Of a stretch of DNA of 64,000 bases, positions 21,140-32,158 are shown piece after piece. Position numbers and translations under genes: made by a program. Position 1 is the first letter of the stretch. Each line of letters begins with the position of its first letter. The notes under the pieces were generated by a model that saw nothing but the letters and a program-made list of their open reading frames with translations, did not search any database and had not been told where the DNA came from. Origin of the DNA: Chloranthus sessilifolius (lineage: Eukaryota; Streptophyta; Magnoliopsida; Chloranthales; Chloranthaceae). Where the stretch lies: NCBI GenBank assembly GCA_021018995.1, contig CM037596.1:12041501-12105500 (forward strand), given 5' to 3'.

Positions 21140-22455
21140 TGATGAGTAGTGAAATATGATGATATTTCACCTAAATACCTATATTTAGTCGTCCGATGAA
21201 GGCTATCTGATGAGATTTGCTAGATTTGAAGTGTTTGAAATCTGTCCAAGTTTCTAAAAGCAAGAATCCCGAAAATAATGTCAAAACACGCTATTTTGGG
21301 TCATTGAGAACTTAGTGCGACTTGCAGCTCAATTTGGACCTTCAAGACGTCAGATTCAGGAAATTGCTAAAACATAAAAGTTGTAGAGCTCGTCGTCAGC
21401 TTTCCAACGCCTCAAGAATCACCTCAATCCGTGTTCGGTACAGAAAGTTATGTGCAAAATACCGTGGCAGTATCTGTTGCAAAGCTAGGCGAATTCACGA
21501 AAATTACTCTTAGATGTCAATCGAGAGAGGTATTAGGTTAGGCTATTATAAAAGGAAGCCACGAGTTTCTTAGGGATTATTATTTTTGCAATTAGAATAT
21601 TATTCATTCTTTCTTTTTAGTTTTAGGGCTCTTCACTTTGGGGAATATTTTCTTCATCTTTTCAAGTCTAACAATTGCAAATATCTTTTGGAAGAAATAA
21701 AGAGGAATGACTTTGAAAGAAAAGGAGATCAAACACCAAAGATGAGCGGCTAAATCAGTAGATCGGGGAAGATGCGATCCCCAGATAAGTACCTATGTTT
21801 ATGATTAATACCACAGTCTATTATTGTTATCATGGAATCGTTTTGCTCAAAGTTTGTGTGATTGAAAATATTTTAAATGCTTTGTTATGACCTTGATTGC
21901 GGCATTATCAGCGGGTAATCGCTAAATCTAGATACGGACTTACCTTGGTGATCTAAGGCGTGAAGCGATTATGTCTTTGATTATGCGTGATCTAAATATC
22001 ATGAGATACGCTATGCTTTTACATGACTCATACCGCAATGTTAATTTGAGTCATTGTTTTTAGATAGGGTATGCCGGATTGATGATCATATTTTATTTCA
22101 AGTCATTTTTCTAGATGAATGATGGTGTGAATGATGATTTAATGAAACTGTGGGTTTTAATGATAGAAAAGGGGTACGAATCTGGGGTAGCATATTCCTT
22201 GATCTCATTTTAATATTGTTCGTAGATTTATCAGTAATTAATTGTTTAGATTAATTTATTTTTCTGCATTTAGGAAAAGTGCGTTAAGTTTTTGGTAAAA
22301 TTGAATCTGCCCTTTGGTACTTCCTTAGGGACGTTTTTAAAATCTCTAAAAGAATTAATTAAAAATTCACGTTTCCCTGTGGGTTCGACACCCCTGTTCT
22401 TGCCATACTGCAATAGATCTTGTGCACTTGCAAGGGTTACATTCTAAATCGATCA
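21140..22455 (+). mobile_element. 3' LTR of nested Athila element
   Basis: It is 1316 bp and matches 11105-12494 throughout, but with many short gaps, including about 100 bp missing after CAAGTCT near 21668. The TATA box is at about 21543-21555. It ends GATCA, followed by the target duplication GGTTG. Confidence 0.93.
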
Positions 22456-23627
22456 GGTTGTTGTAACCTTTACCTGTACCCGAATGAAAATGGGAAGCCA
22501 TTTCGATGGACTTCATCCTAGGTTTGCCGAAAACACTGAGGAAGAACAATGCCATCTGGGTCATTGTTGATCGGTTAACCAAGTCTGCTCATTTCCTACC
22601 GTACAATACTACATTTACAGCCAGTAGACTTGCAGAGTTATACCTCAAGGAGATCGTTCGACTGCACAGTATACCGGCTAGTATTGTGTCGGACAAGGAT
22701 CCGTTGTTTACTTCATAGTCTTGGCAGCGGTTTCAGGAAGGAATGGGATCTCATCTCGACTTTAGTTCAGCATTTCACCCACAGACGGATGGCCAGACTG
22801 AGTGAGTGAATCAGATCATAGAGGACATGTTGAGAGCGTGCATATTAGATTTTCATGGGTCATGAGACCAACACTTACCTCTGATCGAGTTCGCTTACAA
22901 TAATAGCTTCCAAGCTAGCATTGGTATGGCACCGTTCGAGGCTTTATATGGGCAGCGGTACAGATCATCGTTAAACTAGGAAGAAGTGGGTGAGAAGCTT
23001 ATTATCGGCCCTGAGATAGTCGAGCGTACGACCGAGATGGTTCGGTTGATTCGTGAGAGGCTATGTGTAGCTCATAGTCGTCAAAAGAGCTATGCCGATC
23101 TTAAGCAAAGACATGTGGATTTTCAGGTAACCTTGAGTACATTAATGTGCATTTAATCACTTAATACGTATTCCACGATGAATTTATCGCTAAGAATGGA
23201 TTTTCAGGTTAGTGACAATGTTTTTGTTCGAATTTCGCCTACGAAAGGCGTGATGTAATTCGGTAAAAGAGGGAAGCTGAGTCCTAGGTGCGTTGGGCCT
23301 TTTGAGATATTAGGCCGAGTCGGAGAGGTTACATACCGAGTGGCACTACCACCGCAATTGTCCAGCATGCACAACGTCTTCCATGTGTCGATGCTGCGTC
23401 GATACATACGCGACCCGACTCACGGGCTTGATTAGCAACCCATCAAGCTTCAGGATGGTTTGACGGTGATTGAGGACCCGGTTCAGATTTTAGATCACAA
23501 GGAGCAGATCCTACGCATGAAGCGGATTTCTTTGGTTCTCGTCCATTGGAGGAATCATACATCGGAGGAAGCCACCTGGGAGCGGGAACCTGAGATCCGA
23601 GAATAATTTCCGCACCTTTTTGCTTAA
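22456..23627 (+). pseudogene. Tekay-type pol, second part (integrase core, GPY/F region, chromodomain-like tail), element A
   Basis: The frame resumes after the nested element. The integrase catalytic triad is visible: Asp in MDFILGLPK (codon 22509), Asp in VSDKDP (22692) and Glu in QTDGQTE (22800), a D-35-E spacing. A GT-AG intron-like segment interrupts at 23127-23207. Next come GPFEILGRVGEVTYRV (GPY/F module) and a tail with ILDHKEQILRMKRI and WRNHTSEEATWE, which resembles the chromodomain end of Tekay integrases and is thought to guide insertion to heterochromatin. Stops such as TAA 22464, TGA after QTE and TAA 23604 make it a pseudogene; no frameshift is needed. Confidence 0.9.
23127..23207 (+). 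other. Putative intron or small insertion in integrase, element A
   Basis: 81 nt begins GTAACC and ends TTTTCAG. Removing it joins HVDFQ to VSDNVFVRISP, the continuous sequence expected for this part of integrase. It contains in-frame stops. The 13-mer TGGATTTTCAGGT spans both edges, so it may instead be a small duplicated insertion. Intron status is inferred. Confidence 0.5.
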
Positions 23628-24117
23628 ACATGTTGAGAAAATGCATATGGGATGAATAGAAATTTGGACCTTTTTGATGTACTTGTTATTTATATATATA
23701 TGTCCGATTTTTGGCGATCTAATGTATTTTTTATTATGTGTTCGCCTAATTTTCTGTCGCACTACTTAACGGTTCCTATTTCTTGAAAACAGGAAAAATT
23801 TTGGGACTTAGACCATGCATGTGGGTGTTCTTCTCACTACTAGTCATGTGGAATACCCGAGCCACATTTTAATTACTTGGTTACGGTTCATAGGCTCAAA
23901 TTTTGCTTTTTCTACTTGCCGCATGGCCGGGATCAATGTTTTACATGAACAGGCCATAAAGAAGTCAATTCGGGCCCAAAGCTTTGGCCTACACTTCCAA
24001 AAATTTGAATTTTTAAGGCTTTTACCACTCGAGAAATTCGAGGATCGGAAGTGGAATTCGAGGGTCGATTTCGGATGAACAATGCCCAGCCTGTTTGAGG
24101 CAAAATTTGAGGCCTAA
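23628..24117 (+). mobile_element. Element A interior between pol and extra ORF, left part
   Basis: No gene is seen. The region holds TCGAG-type words at 24030-24075 (AAATTCGAGGATCGGAA, AATTCGAGGGTCGATTT) like those in the LTR of element A. It is split from its continuation at 25846 by a solo LTR, with CCTAA duplicated at 24113-24117 and 25846-25850. Confidence 0.7.
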
Positions 24118-25845
24118 TGATGAGTAGTGAAATATGATGATATTTCACCCCTAAATACCTACATTTAGCCGTCCGATGAAGGCTATCTGATGAGAATTAT
24201 TAGATTTGAAGTGTTTCAGGTAAATACAAGCCAAGTACAGAAAACAGCCCAAGAATTCTGAAAATAATGTCAAAACACTGCAACTTTGGGTCATCGAGAA
24301 CTTGGTGCAACTTGCAGCTCAATTTGGACCTTCAAGGCGGCAGAATTATGAAATTGTCAAAACACGAAAGTTGTAGATCGTTTTGTTAACTTTCCAACGG
24401 CGTAAGAATCATATCCATCTGAGTTTGGAACAAAAAGTTATGGCCAAAGTACCAAAGACATATCTGATGCAAAAAGTGGGCTGGAATTCATGAATTTCTG
24501 GGAGGTCGATGCATCGACCCTTTTGGTCGATTAATCGAGGAAAAAAAGTGTCAGACACGAAACTGACACTTTAAAGCATATTTTTAGCCTTTTTTGCAGG
24601 GTAGATGCATCGACCCTATAGGGTCGATTAATCGACCCTGACTTTTCGTGCCAGGAGACCTACGCGACTGGGGTGCTATTTAAAGCCGATCAAACACTTC
24701 GAGTTAATTAATTAGAGATAGATAATTAGAGAGTGAGTTTTGGCTTTTCTTTTTCATAGTTAGATATAGAAATAGAGAGTTTTTATTATTCCTTTTTGAG
24801 AGCTTTGTTCCCTTAATTTTTCAGTATTCATTCCTTCAGTTTATTAATTTTTGTTCAGTTGATTCTTGCATTAATTTCGTTTCTGAAGATCATCGTACTT
24901 TTGGATCAAAGTAATTTCTGTTAAAGTTTGAGGTATTTTTAATTAATTAAATTAATGTTATTTTCCCTTTCTTATTTATTTATTCATAGGGATGGGGATC
25001 TAATGATTCACATCCGAGGGATGTACTTTTAATAATATAAATTTAGGATTAAAATATGAGATCTTATTTTATGATTGTTGTGTTATCACAAACGGATAAA
25101 ATTCCCGCCACTAATCGATCGCGTTGAGAGCCATGGATCTCGGATCTCAGAGTAATTTTACCCAATCATTGTTATATGGTCTTTTTGCTTTCATCGTGTG
25201 GATCTAATTACGATTATGATCTGGGATCGAGTGTACTGAGTCATGCCTTGGATCTTGGTTCTGTAATGGTAATTTTATCTTAATTACTCCCTAATATGAA
25301 ATCAAGTGTGCCGAGCCATGCCCTTGATTTCAGATCTATGGTGGTATTCTTGTTGGAATTTTCACCCACTTTGGGGATGATTTTTATTTGAACCTGAGAT
25401 CAAGTGTGCCGAGCCATGCCCTTGATCCTAGATCTATATATGAAAATCATCTAAGTCCCGATTGCAGGGATGTAACGTGGAACCTATTTGGGTTTTGACC
25501 ATTTATCTTTCATAAAAAATGCTTGTTTTCAATAACATATCTCATAGTTTAATCCTTAGATTTATATTATGGGAAGAACGGACCAAAGATGGGAGGATTT
25601 AGTATCTTTATCTTTATCTTTATTTTTGAATTATCAGTTAAGTTTTAGTTTGTAGTCTGTAATTGTCATCTTACAAACCGCTTAAATCATAAGACTGGTA
25701 GAATACTATTAAATCTTAGTGGATTTCTTGAATTACTGTCTTGTCTTTTTAGATCTTTTAAAATTAGTCCTCGTACTCCGCACCCACTATATACAATTTG
25801 ATTCGTGCGCTTGCGAGTAAAATATTACAATTAAAATTCACATCA
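24118..25845 (+). mobile_element. Athila-type solo LTR (TSD CCTAA)
   Basis: The 1728-bp sequence starts TGATGAGTAGTG and ends ACATCA, with CCTAA directly repeated on both sides and no internal region. It is related to but diverged from the LTRs at 11105 and 63438. A TATA-like CTATTTAAAG lies at about 24676-24685. It carries perfect palindromes GGTCGATGCATCGACC (24504-24519) and GGTCGATTAATCGACC (24622-24637), absent from the nested Athila LTRs. It formed by recombination between the LTRs of a full element. Confidence 0.93.
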
Positions 25846-26209
25846 CCTAACAAACTCTTGGGATTTCGAGGGTTGATTTCAAAATCGAGGGTCGAATTGA
25901 AATTCGACCATCGAATTTGAAATCGAAGGTCGAATTTATCGACTTAATTGTGTTCTGTTTTTGGGGTTTTTGGCATTTCGGGCACTACAGACAGAGGTTA
26001 GGGCTTAGGGTTCTTGAGGATTTTCGGATTTTCTGTGGCTTCTTTTGCAAATTTTTGGCCGAACTCAAGAGGGATTCAACTGAGGTTGCAAGGAACTTGG
26101 ATTGCACGCATTGGCACCCAATTTGGGGGCTTTTCTCGAGGTAAAACCCTTTCTTGTGGCTTTAAAATTTCTGGACTTTTGCCAATTGTGTGGATTCTTG
26201 CATTTTCAT
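25846..26209 (+). mobile_element. Region before the extra ORF of element A
   Basis: The stretch up to 25945 repeats TCGAGGGTCGAATT-type words, in the style of the LTR's own block. A possible donor CGAG|GTAAAACC lies at 26139 and a T-rich stretch precedes the ORF start. It may serve as the leader of the downstream ORF; that is an inference. Confidence 0.5.
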
Positions 26210-27536
26210 ATGGGACCCAAGAAATCAACCAACCCAAGGGTCCCAACCTCTAAACGACCAGCCCCCAAAAGTGGGTCCTCAAGCCAACCGGTTCGGCCAC
26301 CTGCACAATCGGCTCAACCACCCCCACAACCGATTCCGCCACCTATGCCCCCTCAAATTCGGGAACAACCGAATGAGTTTTGGAGCATCAAGGGCTTCGC
26401 TACTGAGTGGGTCTTTCATCCCAGATTGTTTAATCAACAAACGACCACTCAATCGGAGTCGAATTATTTAGAAAAAGCCTACTTGACCTCGCTTTGTACT
26501 GCTTTTAGTGACCACTTCTATCCTCGGTTGGTGCACCTGTTTTATCAGCGCATGAGCAAAGAGGATGGAAAGAAAATTTATACCACAATTGATGGGCGCG
26601 ATTATGCCTTTGACCTCGAGGACATTGCTATGGCAATGCGTTGCCCGACCGCTCATTCATTGACTATGGGTTTGGGTCCTCCCTTCCCTAAACCTGTCCC
26701 TGTCCATGAAGTCATGGCGCAAATGACCCAAGGTCGTCATGGGTCTGGTAAGGCCATCACCAGATCACAGATGCCCGACAATATGTGGATTTTGGATATG
26801 ATTTTCAAAGCAACCCTATCCCCGTTTGGTCACAAATCTAAGCGCCGAGGTCCCATCCAACAAATTTTATTCGTCGCTTTTAAGGAGCGTTGGTTCAGTG
26901 CCCCCGAAATAATATTTAAGGGAATCATTAAGGCTAGGGAGAAGATGGGCAAGCACGTAAAGAAACCAAAGAAGGGCATTCCATATGCTAGCCTCATTTA
27001 TGTGATGATTGAAAATTATCGTGCGGGCCCGGCATATGAGATTCCCCCTACTGAGCCGTGATCCATGGACTGTCTCAAGTTGTATAACCTCGTCAATTGT
27101 GGTCAGACCTACAACCGGCTCCTCAAGGCTCCTAAGGGTGCAATGGTACCAGATGAAGATGAGGAGGAGGATGCAGAGCACGTCGCGCACTGGCAGCTGC
27201 ACGACCCTCCTGACGTGGCGTACTCACGCTCTCGAGTTCCTTTCGTCATTATATGTCGTGAGCCAGCAAATCCAGGAGTTCACACAGCATGCCAGCTCCA
27301 TGCGTCAGGAGTTGGACGTTCATGACAAGGCTCTGACATACTTAATGCAGCATGCCTTCCCCACAGACTATGCCACGTATATGGCAGACATCCGAGAGTT
27401 AGTTCACCACTCGTCGACATTTGGCGCAGGTCCCAGCATGCCTACCGATGCCGGTGTTGATGGTTCGGACGACGATGCTGATGATGGAGACGGTGACCAG
27501 GTTCAGGCTGGTCCAGCTGTTGCGGGGGAGTTTTAG
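26210..27536 (+). pseudogene. Extra ORF of element A (plant transposon-associated protein-like)
   Basis: The frame starts MGPKKSTNPR at 26210, has a Pro/Gln-rich N-terminus (QPVRPPAQSAQPPPQP) and then a folded region with EWVFHPRLFNQQ, DHFYPRLVHLFYQRM and DGRDYAFDLEDIAMAMRCP. This resembles the putative plant transposon protein family found next to plant retrotransposons; I recall it by pattern only. TGA at 27060-27062 is read through in the same frame, then a frameshift near 27225 leads to a C-terminal part (QELDVHDKALTYLMQHA) and an acidic tail (GSDDDADDGDGD) ending at 27536. An in-frame ATG at 26102 would add 36 residues. It lies between pol and the 3' LTR on the same strand. Function unknown. 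Confidence 0.6.
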
Positions 27537-28178
27537 ATCAGCTTTGAGCTGTTATGTTATTTTTTATTCTTTTTTGGGCTTGTACTTATTTTTTTATATA
27601 CTGTATGGATTATCTTAGAACCTGGTGGTTCTATCTCTGCTCTTTCTTTTATAACTTTTGTTTGGGATATTGGCAAGATCGTTTTGGTTTTGTTTAGTTT
27701 TGTAAATCTTTCGCTATGGATCTTGTCATTTATCTATATGTGGTTACTTCATCTAGTACATAGCTATCTTTTGTTTTGTTTTGGACTTATGGATTTTGTT
27801 TTGGACTTATGGATTTCTGTTTCTACTTTGTGTGGTGGGATCATGTTATTTTCTTCTGTTTTATGCACTTATGCTTTGAGCTCGTTAGGCTTTGTTATTT
27901 GATTTCACCATGTTTTTTTTCATGAGTCACGGTGAGGTTGTTTCCCGACTCGTGACACTCGGGGTGTTGGCATGCATGTACGGATGTAACCCACTAAGGC
28001 CCTTCCGGTGCCATATGTAGTACATCCACGTTACTACGGATCTCATCCCTTGACTTGCGTGCCCTGTGAGGCCATCACACTGTGACCCATGTCTTTCACT
28101 TGATTTTCGTTTTGTGTGTGCGTTCAGTTTTCGTTTTCTGTTTTTGTCGATTTTATATTTTCGAGGACGAAAATTCCT
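27537..28178 (+). mobile_element. 3' untranslated region of element A
   Basis: There is no supported gene. The sequence is T-rich (27550-27910), then has mixed sequence with AGTCACGGTGAGG (27925). It ends in the CGAGGACGAAAATTCC phrase (28162-28177), which typically precedes the polypurine tract in this lineage; G carries close versions of the phrase at 43392-43430. Confidence 0.75.
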
Positions 28179-28191
28179 AAGGAGGGGAGAA
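28179..28191 (+). other. Polypurine tract of element A
   Basis: AAGGAGGGGAGAA directly precedes the 3' LTR start TGTAATATC. It is the expected primer for plus-strand DNA synthesis. Confidence 0.85.
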
Positions 28192-30351
28192 TGTAATATC
28201 TCTGATATTTTGAACCTGTTTTTCATTTACCTCGGTAAGCGTGTCCGAGAAAAGTTGCGGAATATTTCTAAGTTTTTGGTTAGCTTAGGGTTTGATGAGA
28301 ATAGTGACCGAAGGATATTGGTTTTGGACTTGTTGAAGGCAGCTAAACCATAGTTTATACTTATGGAATTTATATGCGCTTAACACCGGAAACATGTGCA
28401 AGTCATGTGGATAGAATTGCAAATAAGAAAATCTAGATATTTGGTTCTTATTTTTTTGTATTATAAAGAGAGAGGCTTTGAGGAGAAGTTTCACTTCTCT
28501 CTCTCTCTCTCGTTTGAATTTGAAACCTTGCAACCCTTGCCCTCACCCTTGATCTTAGATCGTGTGAGATTGTGAATCCCTCTCCCCATCTTGGCCATTG
28601 AAAAGCTTGGTAAAGGGATTTGGATTAGTTTGTTGTAATCGGAAGGAAGGCTAAGGGAGAGTGGAAAATTCTGTGTGTGGTGTGGGTCAGACCCGTGCAT
28701 TTGAGGCAAGGTTGAATGGACTGATTTGGAGGCTCTGGCCTATTAAACCTCGAAGTTTGTTTCGATGCTTGGAATTGGCACAACGGGATCAACGGATTAA
28801 ACTTCAAGAGGTAGGCTTTTAAACCTCCATTAGTTGAATAAATTTATTCTTTGCTTAGAATAGATTGTGGTGAATACTGTGGTTGAAGGAGCAAAAGGGT
28901 CCGAAGACCTAAAAATTTAATACCATCGAGGAGAAATTCGAGGGTCGAATTTGGAATTCGACCATCAAATTGAAAATCGAGGGTCAAATTTTGATTTTTA
29001 CAGCCTGATGAAATTTTGGAAATTCGAGGGTCGAATTTTTATTCGACCATCGAATTTCAATTTCGAACATCGAATTTGAATTCGAGGGTCGAATTTTGCC
29101 CTATTTCTAGCCTTTGAATTTTTGTCGGAATTTTTCTCGGCAAGCTTTCGGGTTTGATTTTTAGACCAATATTAACACTTGGAGTGTTAATCATTGTAGG
29201 TTTTGAATTAAAAAGTCCATTGTGAGGACAGCCTTGCTTGTTTTGGACCGCTTTTTGTTGAGGTAGGGGAACCCTAAACCTAATTTGCATTATATTATAA
29301 GTTTTGGTTATTTGTTGCAAACATTGAAATCTGAATTTTGATAAACCTGGCATAATTAAGAACTTCAATACTTCGATATAAGCACTCAGAAATTTGAACT
29401 TCCGAACTTCATTTTCGAATGTGAACTTTGAATCAGAACTCCGAAAATCTGAAAAATGTATTAATTACATAACATACGATATGTTTAGCATTGCATTTGA
29501 TTTGAAATACATACGAACGAAACTCTAGATTCTACCAACCGTGTTGACAGTAATTCTATTTGGCACAAGTTTCCCTCATAGCGTAGGGGCTTGTTGCACT
29601 TAAGAAAAAGGGTTCATGGACGACGATGGTCAGTAGGGTTTCTCATCGGTGACTTTTTCCGCTCTCATGCTATATGTAATTTGAGAGATAAAATTAAGTT
29701 ATAAATTTAAGACAAGAAGCATTCCTAAACATCAGACACATTGAATCAGCTTTTGGCTTTCTATTTAGAATTGGAAATTTGGTTTGCAAAGCATCTTTTG
29801 AAAAGCTTATTGATCCAATTTTGTCTTTGAAAAACCTTCACTTATGATAAAATGCTTTAGATAAGTTTCCTCTATTGAGCTTCGATGTTAGCTCACCCCG
29901 ACTATATGTCACAGGTGCTGAGGCTGATTTGGGATTGGACAATCTTGATCCAGAGGACTCCAATTTCGTTATTGAGGAGGAGCTGGAGACATCTGCCAAG
30001 GAGTTCTTTCCCTGATTTTTGTTTGTCATTTTTCATATTTTGTTTAGAAAAATTCTGAATTATGGGCCTAAGGTGATTATTTTGTCTTTTGATATCACTC
30101 GAGTAACCATCATTAGAAACCATTATTTTAGGTGTTTGGATTGATCATCACCGGTGGTTCTTCCTGGTTCCTCAGGGTGATATATATATTATTATGATTT
30201 AAGCTTTTGTCTTTGCTTACTCTATGCCTTGCCTCTGTTTAGATCTATATTATGCTGCCGGCTTCTATTTGTTACGGCTTATTGAGAATTCAATAAGTTG
30301 ATGAACCGGCCTTTCCTATAACGAGAGGATTGGAAAAGTTGGGTCGTCACA
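28192..30351 (+). mobile_element. 3' LTR of element A
   Basis: 2160 bp matching 5066-7285, with scattered substitutions (denser in the first 100 bp) and shorter TC and TA microsatellites. It holds the same word block (28935-29096), conserved block (29888-29914), acidic frame (29915-30015) and hairpin (30116-30165). It ends GTCACA, followed by the ATTTC duplication. Confidence 0.95.
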
Positions 30352-30356
30352 ATTTC

Positions 30357-30893
30357 TCACCTTCTAACTAGAGAATCACTTGAGGATCAGAGCGTTTTCT
30401 CTCCTCGTAAGTAAATGGGTTTGAAAACCCCATCCGGTCTCCCTCCACGTTCGACAATTGCCACAACAGCATCACAATCGGTTAGTGATCTTTCACACAC
30501 GAGCTTGCGGAAATCTCACAACGGTCTAGTGGCTTGGAGCACATGGATTTAAGCAAATCCTCCCTCTTCAAACCCTTTCTCTCTCTCTCAATACAAATAG
30601 CAAACACAAGGGTTTGTGCACGTGAGACCCCTTTACTAAAGCAAGCATATTGCTTCCTTGTGAAGCACAAATATGCACCTGGTGTGTTACTCTTATCCAC
30701 TTACTGTCTCAATGTTAAACGCATGCACATATTGGTATGTATGTGTGAAAACTCATACCTAATCCAGCACATACCTCCTCATGTTTCATCACACACGCAC
30801 ACTGACCCAACCAAGCACTGGAATTGTACAGTGCACTACACCAGTACCTGATCGAGTTGACTTACTCGGGGTCCTGAACTAGGGGATATTACA
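30357..30893 (-). mobile_element. 5' LTR of element F, outer part
   Basis: This continues the LTR interrupted at 5065. On the minus strand it starts TGTAATATCCCCTAG at 30893, matching the TGTAATATC start of the family-A LTR, and holds a GA-rich tract near 30590. CCTCG at 30894-30898 should be the target duplication of element F; its partner is outside the window. Confidence 0.8.
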
Positions 30894-31448
30894 CCTCGAG
30901 TTTGAAAAAAAAAAAGAATTCTTTTTGTCTCTTTTTCGTAAGTCGAATTTTTGAAATTTAAATTTCAAATTCTCAAATTCAAAAATTCAAAAAAAAAATC
31001 AAATATTCAAAATTTAAAGTTTGGAATTTGATATTCAAAATTTAGAATTTAAAAGTCAAATTTTAAAATTTGAATTTTGAAATTTGAAAAAATAATAATA
31101 ATAAATCAAAATCAAAATTCAAAATTTTGAAGTTTCAAATTTTCAAATTTTCAAAATTCTAATTTTTCGATCGATTGAGTGAACCATTCAATCAATCGAA
31201 TCTGAAATAAATAAATAAATATCCAAAAAAAATTCTAAAATAAAAAATTATTCAAAAAATTAAATTCCAAAACAAATCCAAAATTTTCAAAAAATTTCCA
31301 AAAAAAAAAATTCAAAATTCAAAATTCAAAATTTGAAATTTTATAGTAAAACAAAATAAAATAAAATTCAAAATTTAAAATTTGAAATTCAAATTTAAAA
31401 ATAATAATAATAATAAATAAATAAATAATTTGTATTATCGGTAAAATC

Positions 31449-31703
31449 ATGTCAATGCATGAATTCTATCTAGAATCATGTGTTATTTGTGGAAATTCGA
31501 TGCACATTATACCTATGTCTCCCTTAAACAACCCAAATTATTATCCTAAACAAGTCCATCCCATTCCTGTTTGGAACGCCTATGACTGGCAGAGTCAACC
31601 CAATGACATGTGGGGGTTTAATCAACCTTCACTGTGTGATATGGTGCCTTACTCTGATCAGAATTCTTATCCCGACAACGACCCTTATGATTTTTCACAG
31701 TAA
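31449..31703 (+). other. Small ORF of unknown function in element C LTR
   Basis: An 84-codon open frame encodes a Pro/Asn/Tyr-rich peptide with a CVICGNSMH segment, two Cys and a His spaced as in the first half of a gag zinc knuckle; the last Cys is missing. It could be a captured gag scrap or a chance frame. I do not recognise it. Confidence 0.25.
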
Positions 31704-32148
31704 ACACAATACTTTCAAGACACAGAATCATATGAACTAGCCTAAACTTTTTCTTGGTCTAGCGCAACTAATAGTTGCGCCAGACATAATGTCCATTCTC
31801 CTTGCAGGCAACCAACTTCCAGACTTTGAACCCCCACTATTTTACTGTACATATGCTTAGTTGCGCCAGGCATATGCACAGTAATTGTGCATTTTTACCT
31901 CAAATTTCAAAGCTGGGGTTTGACTTGTTGACCACCTGGGTCTTTGGGGTATGGTTTGGTAGTTCTGTTGCACCCTTTTACACTCTATTTGCAACCCTTA
32001 AGTGATCTAAAACACCAACCTATCATCTACCATTAAAACAATTTTCTCACATCTCTAAGCTCCAAAAACCCTAGAAAACCTTAGATGCTAGATTACCTAA
32101 TTCCTAATCTTGCTTAGCCTCTAAATAGCCTCCTAACCCACTCTTTTC

Positions 32149-32158
32149 CTATAAATAG
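32149..32158 (+). promoter_or_regulatory. TATA box of element C LTR
   Basis: CTATAAATAG is a strong TATA match, followed by pyrimidine-rich CCCCCTTCCCC. Transcription would begin near 32185, giving an R-U5 of about 560 nt before the primer site. Confidence 0.7.

Larger units (their letters stand above)
11105..22455 (+). mobile_element. Nested Athila-type Ty3/gypsy element in integrase of element A
   Basis: The element is 11,351 bp with LTRs of 1390 and 1316 bp (TGATGAG...GATCA) and target duplication GGTTG. The interior has gag, a DLGASV protease, RT, RNase H and integrase, all with many small indels and stops, and then a long non-coding 3' region. Protease type, LTR size and the GGAGGCAACCCG motif near 19020 fit Athila. 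The primer site (TTTTGGCCACGGGAAATC at about 12497) looks like a shortened tRNA-Asp site. No env-like ORF was recognised. Confidence 0.92.
5066..30351 (+). mobile_element. Element A: Tekay-type Ty3/gypsy LTR retrotransposon with nested insertions
   Basis: The element is bounded by LTRs of 2220 and 2160 bp that start TGTAATATC and end GTCGTCACA, with the target duplication ATTTC. Inside, in order, are a Met-tRNA primer site, gag, protease, reverse transcriptase, RNase H, integrase with a chromodomain-like tail, an extra ORF, and a polypurine tract. An 11.35-kb Athila-type element (11105-22455) and a 1.73-kb solo LTR (24118-25845) lie inside it, so without them the element would be about 12.2 kb. 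The coding frame is broken mainly by point stops. It inserted into the LTR of element F. Confidence 0.95.

Noticed and set aside
26468-26656. Minus-strand ORF within the extra ORF of element A
   Set aside because: Shadow of the plus-strand coding frame.
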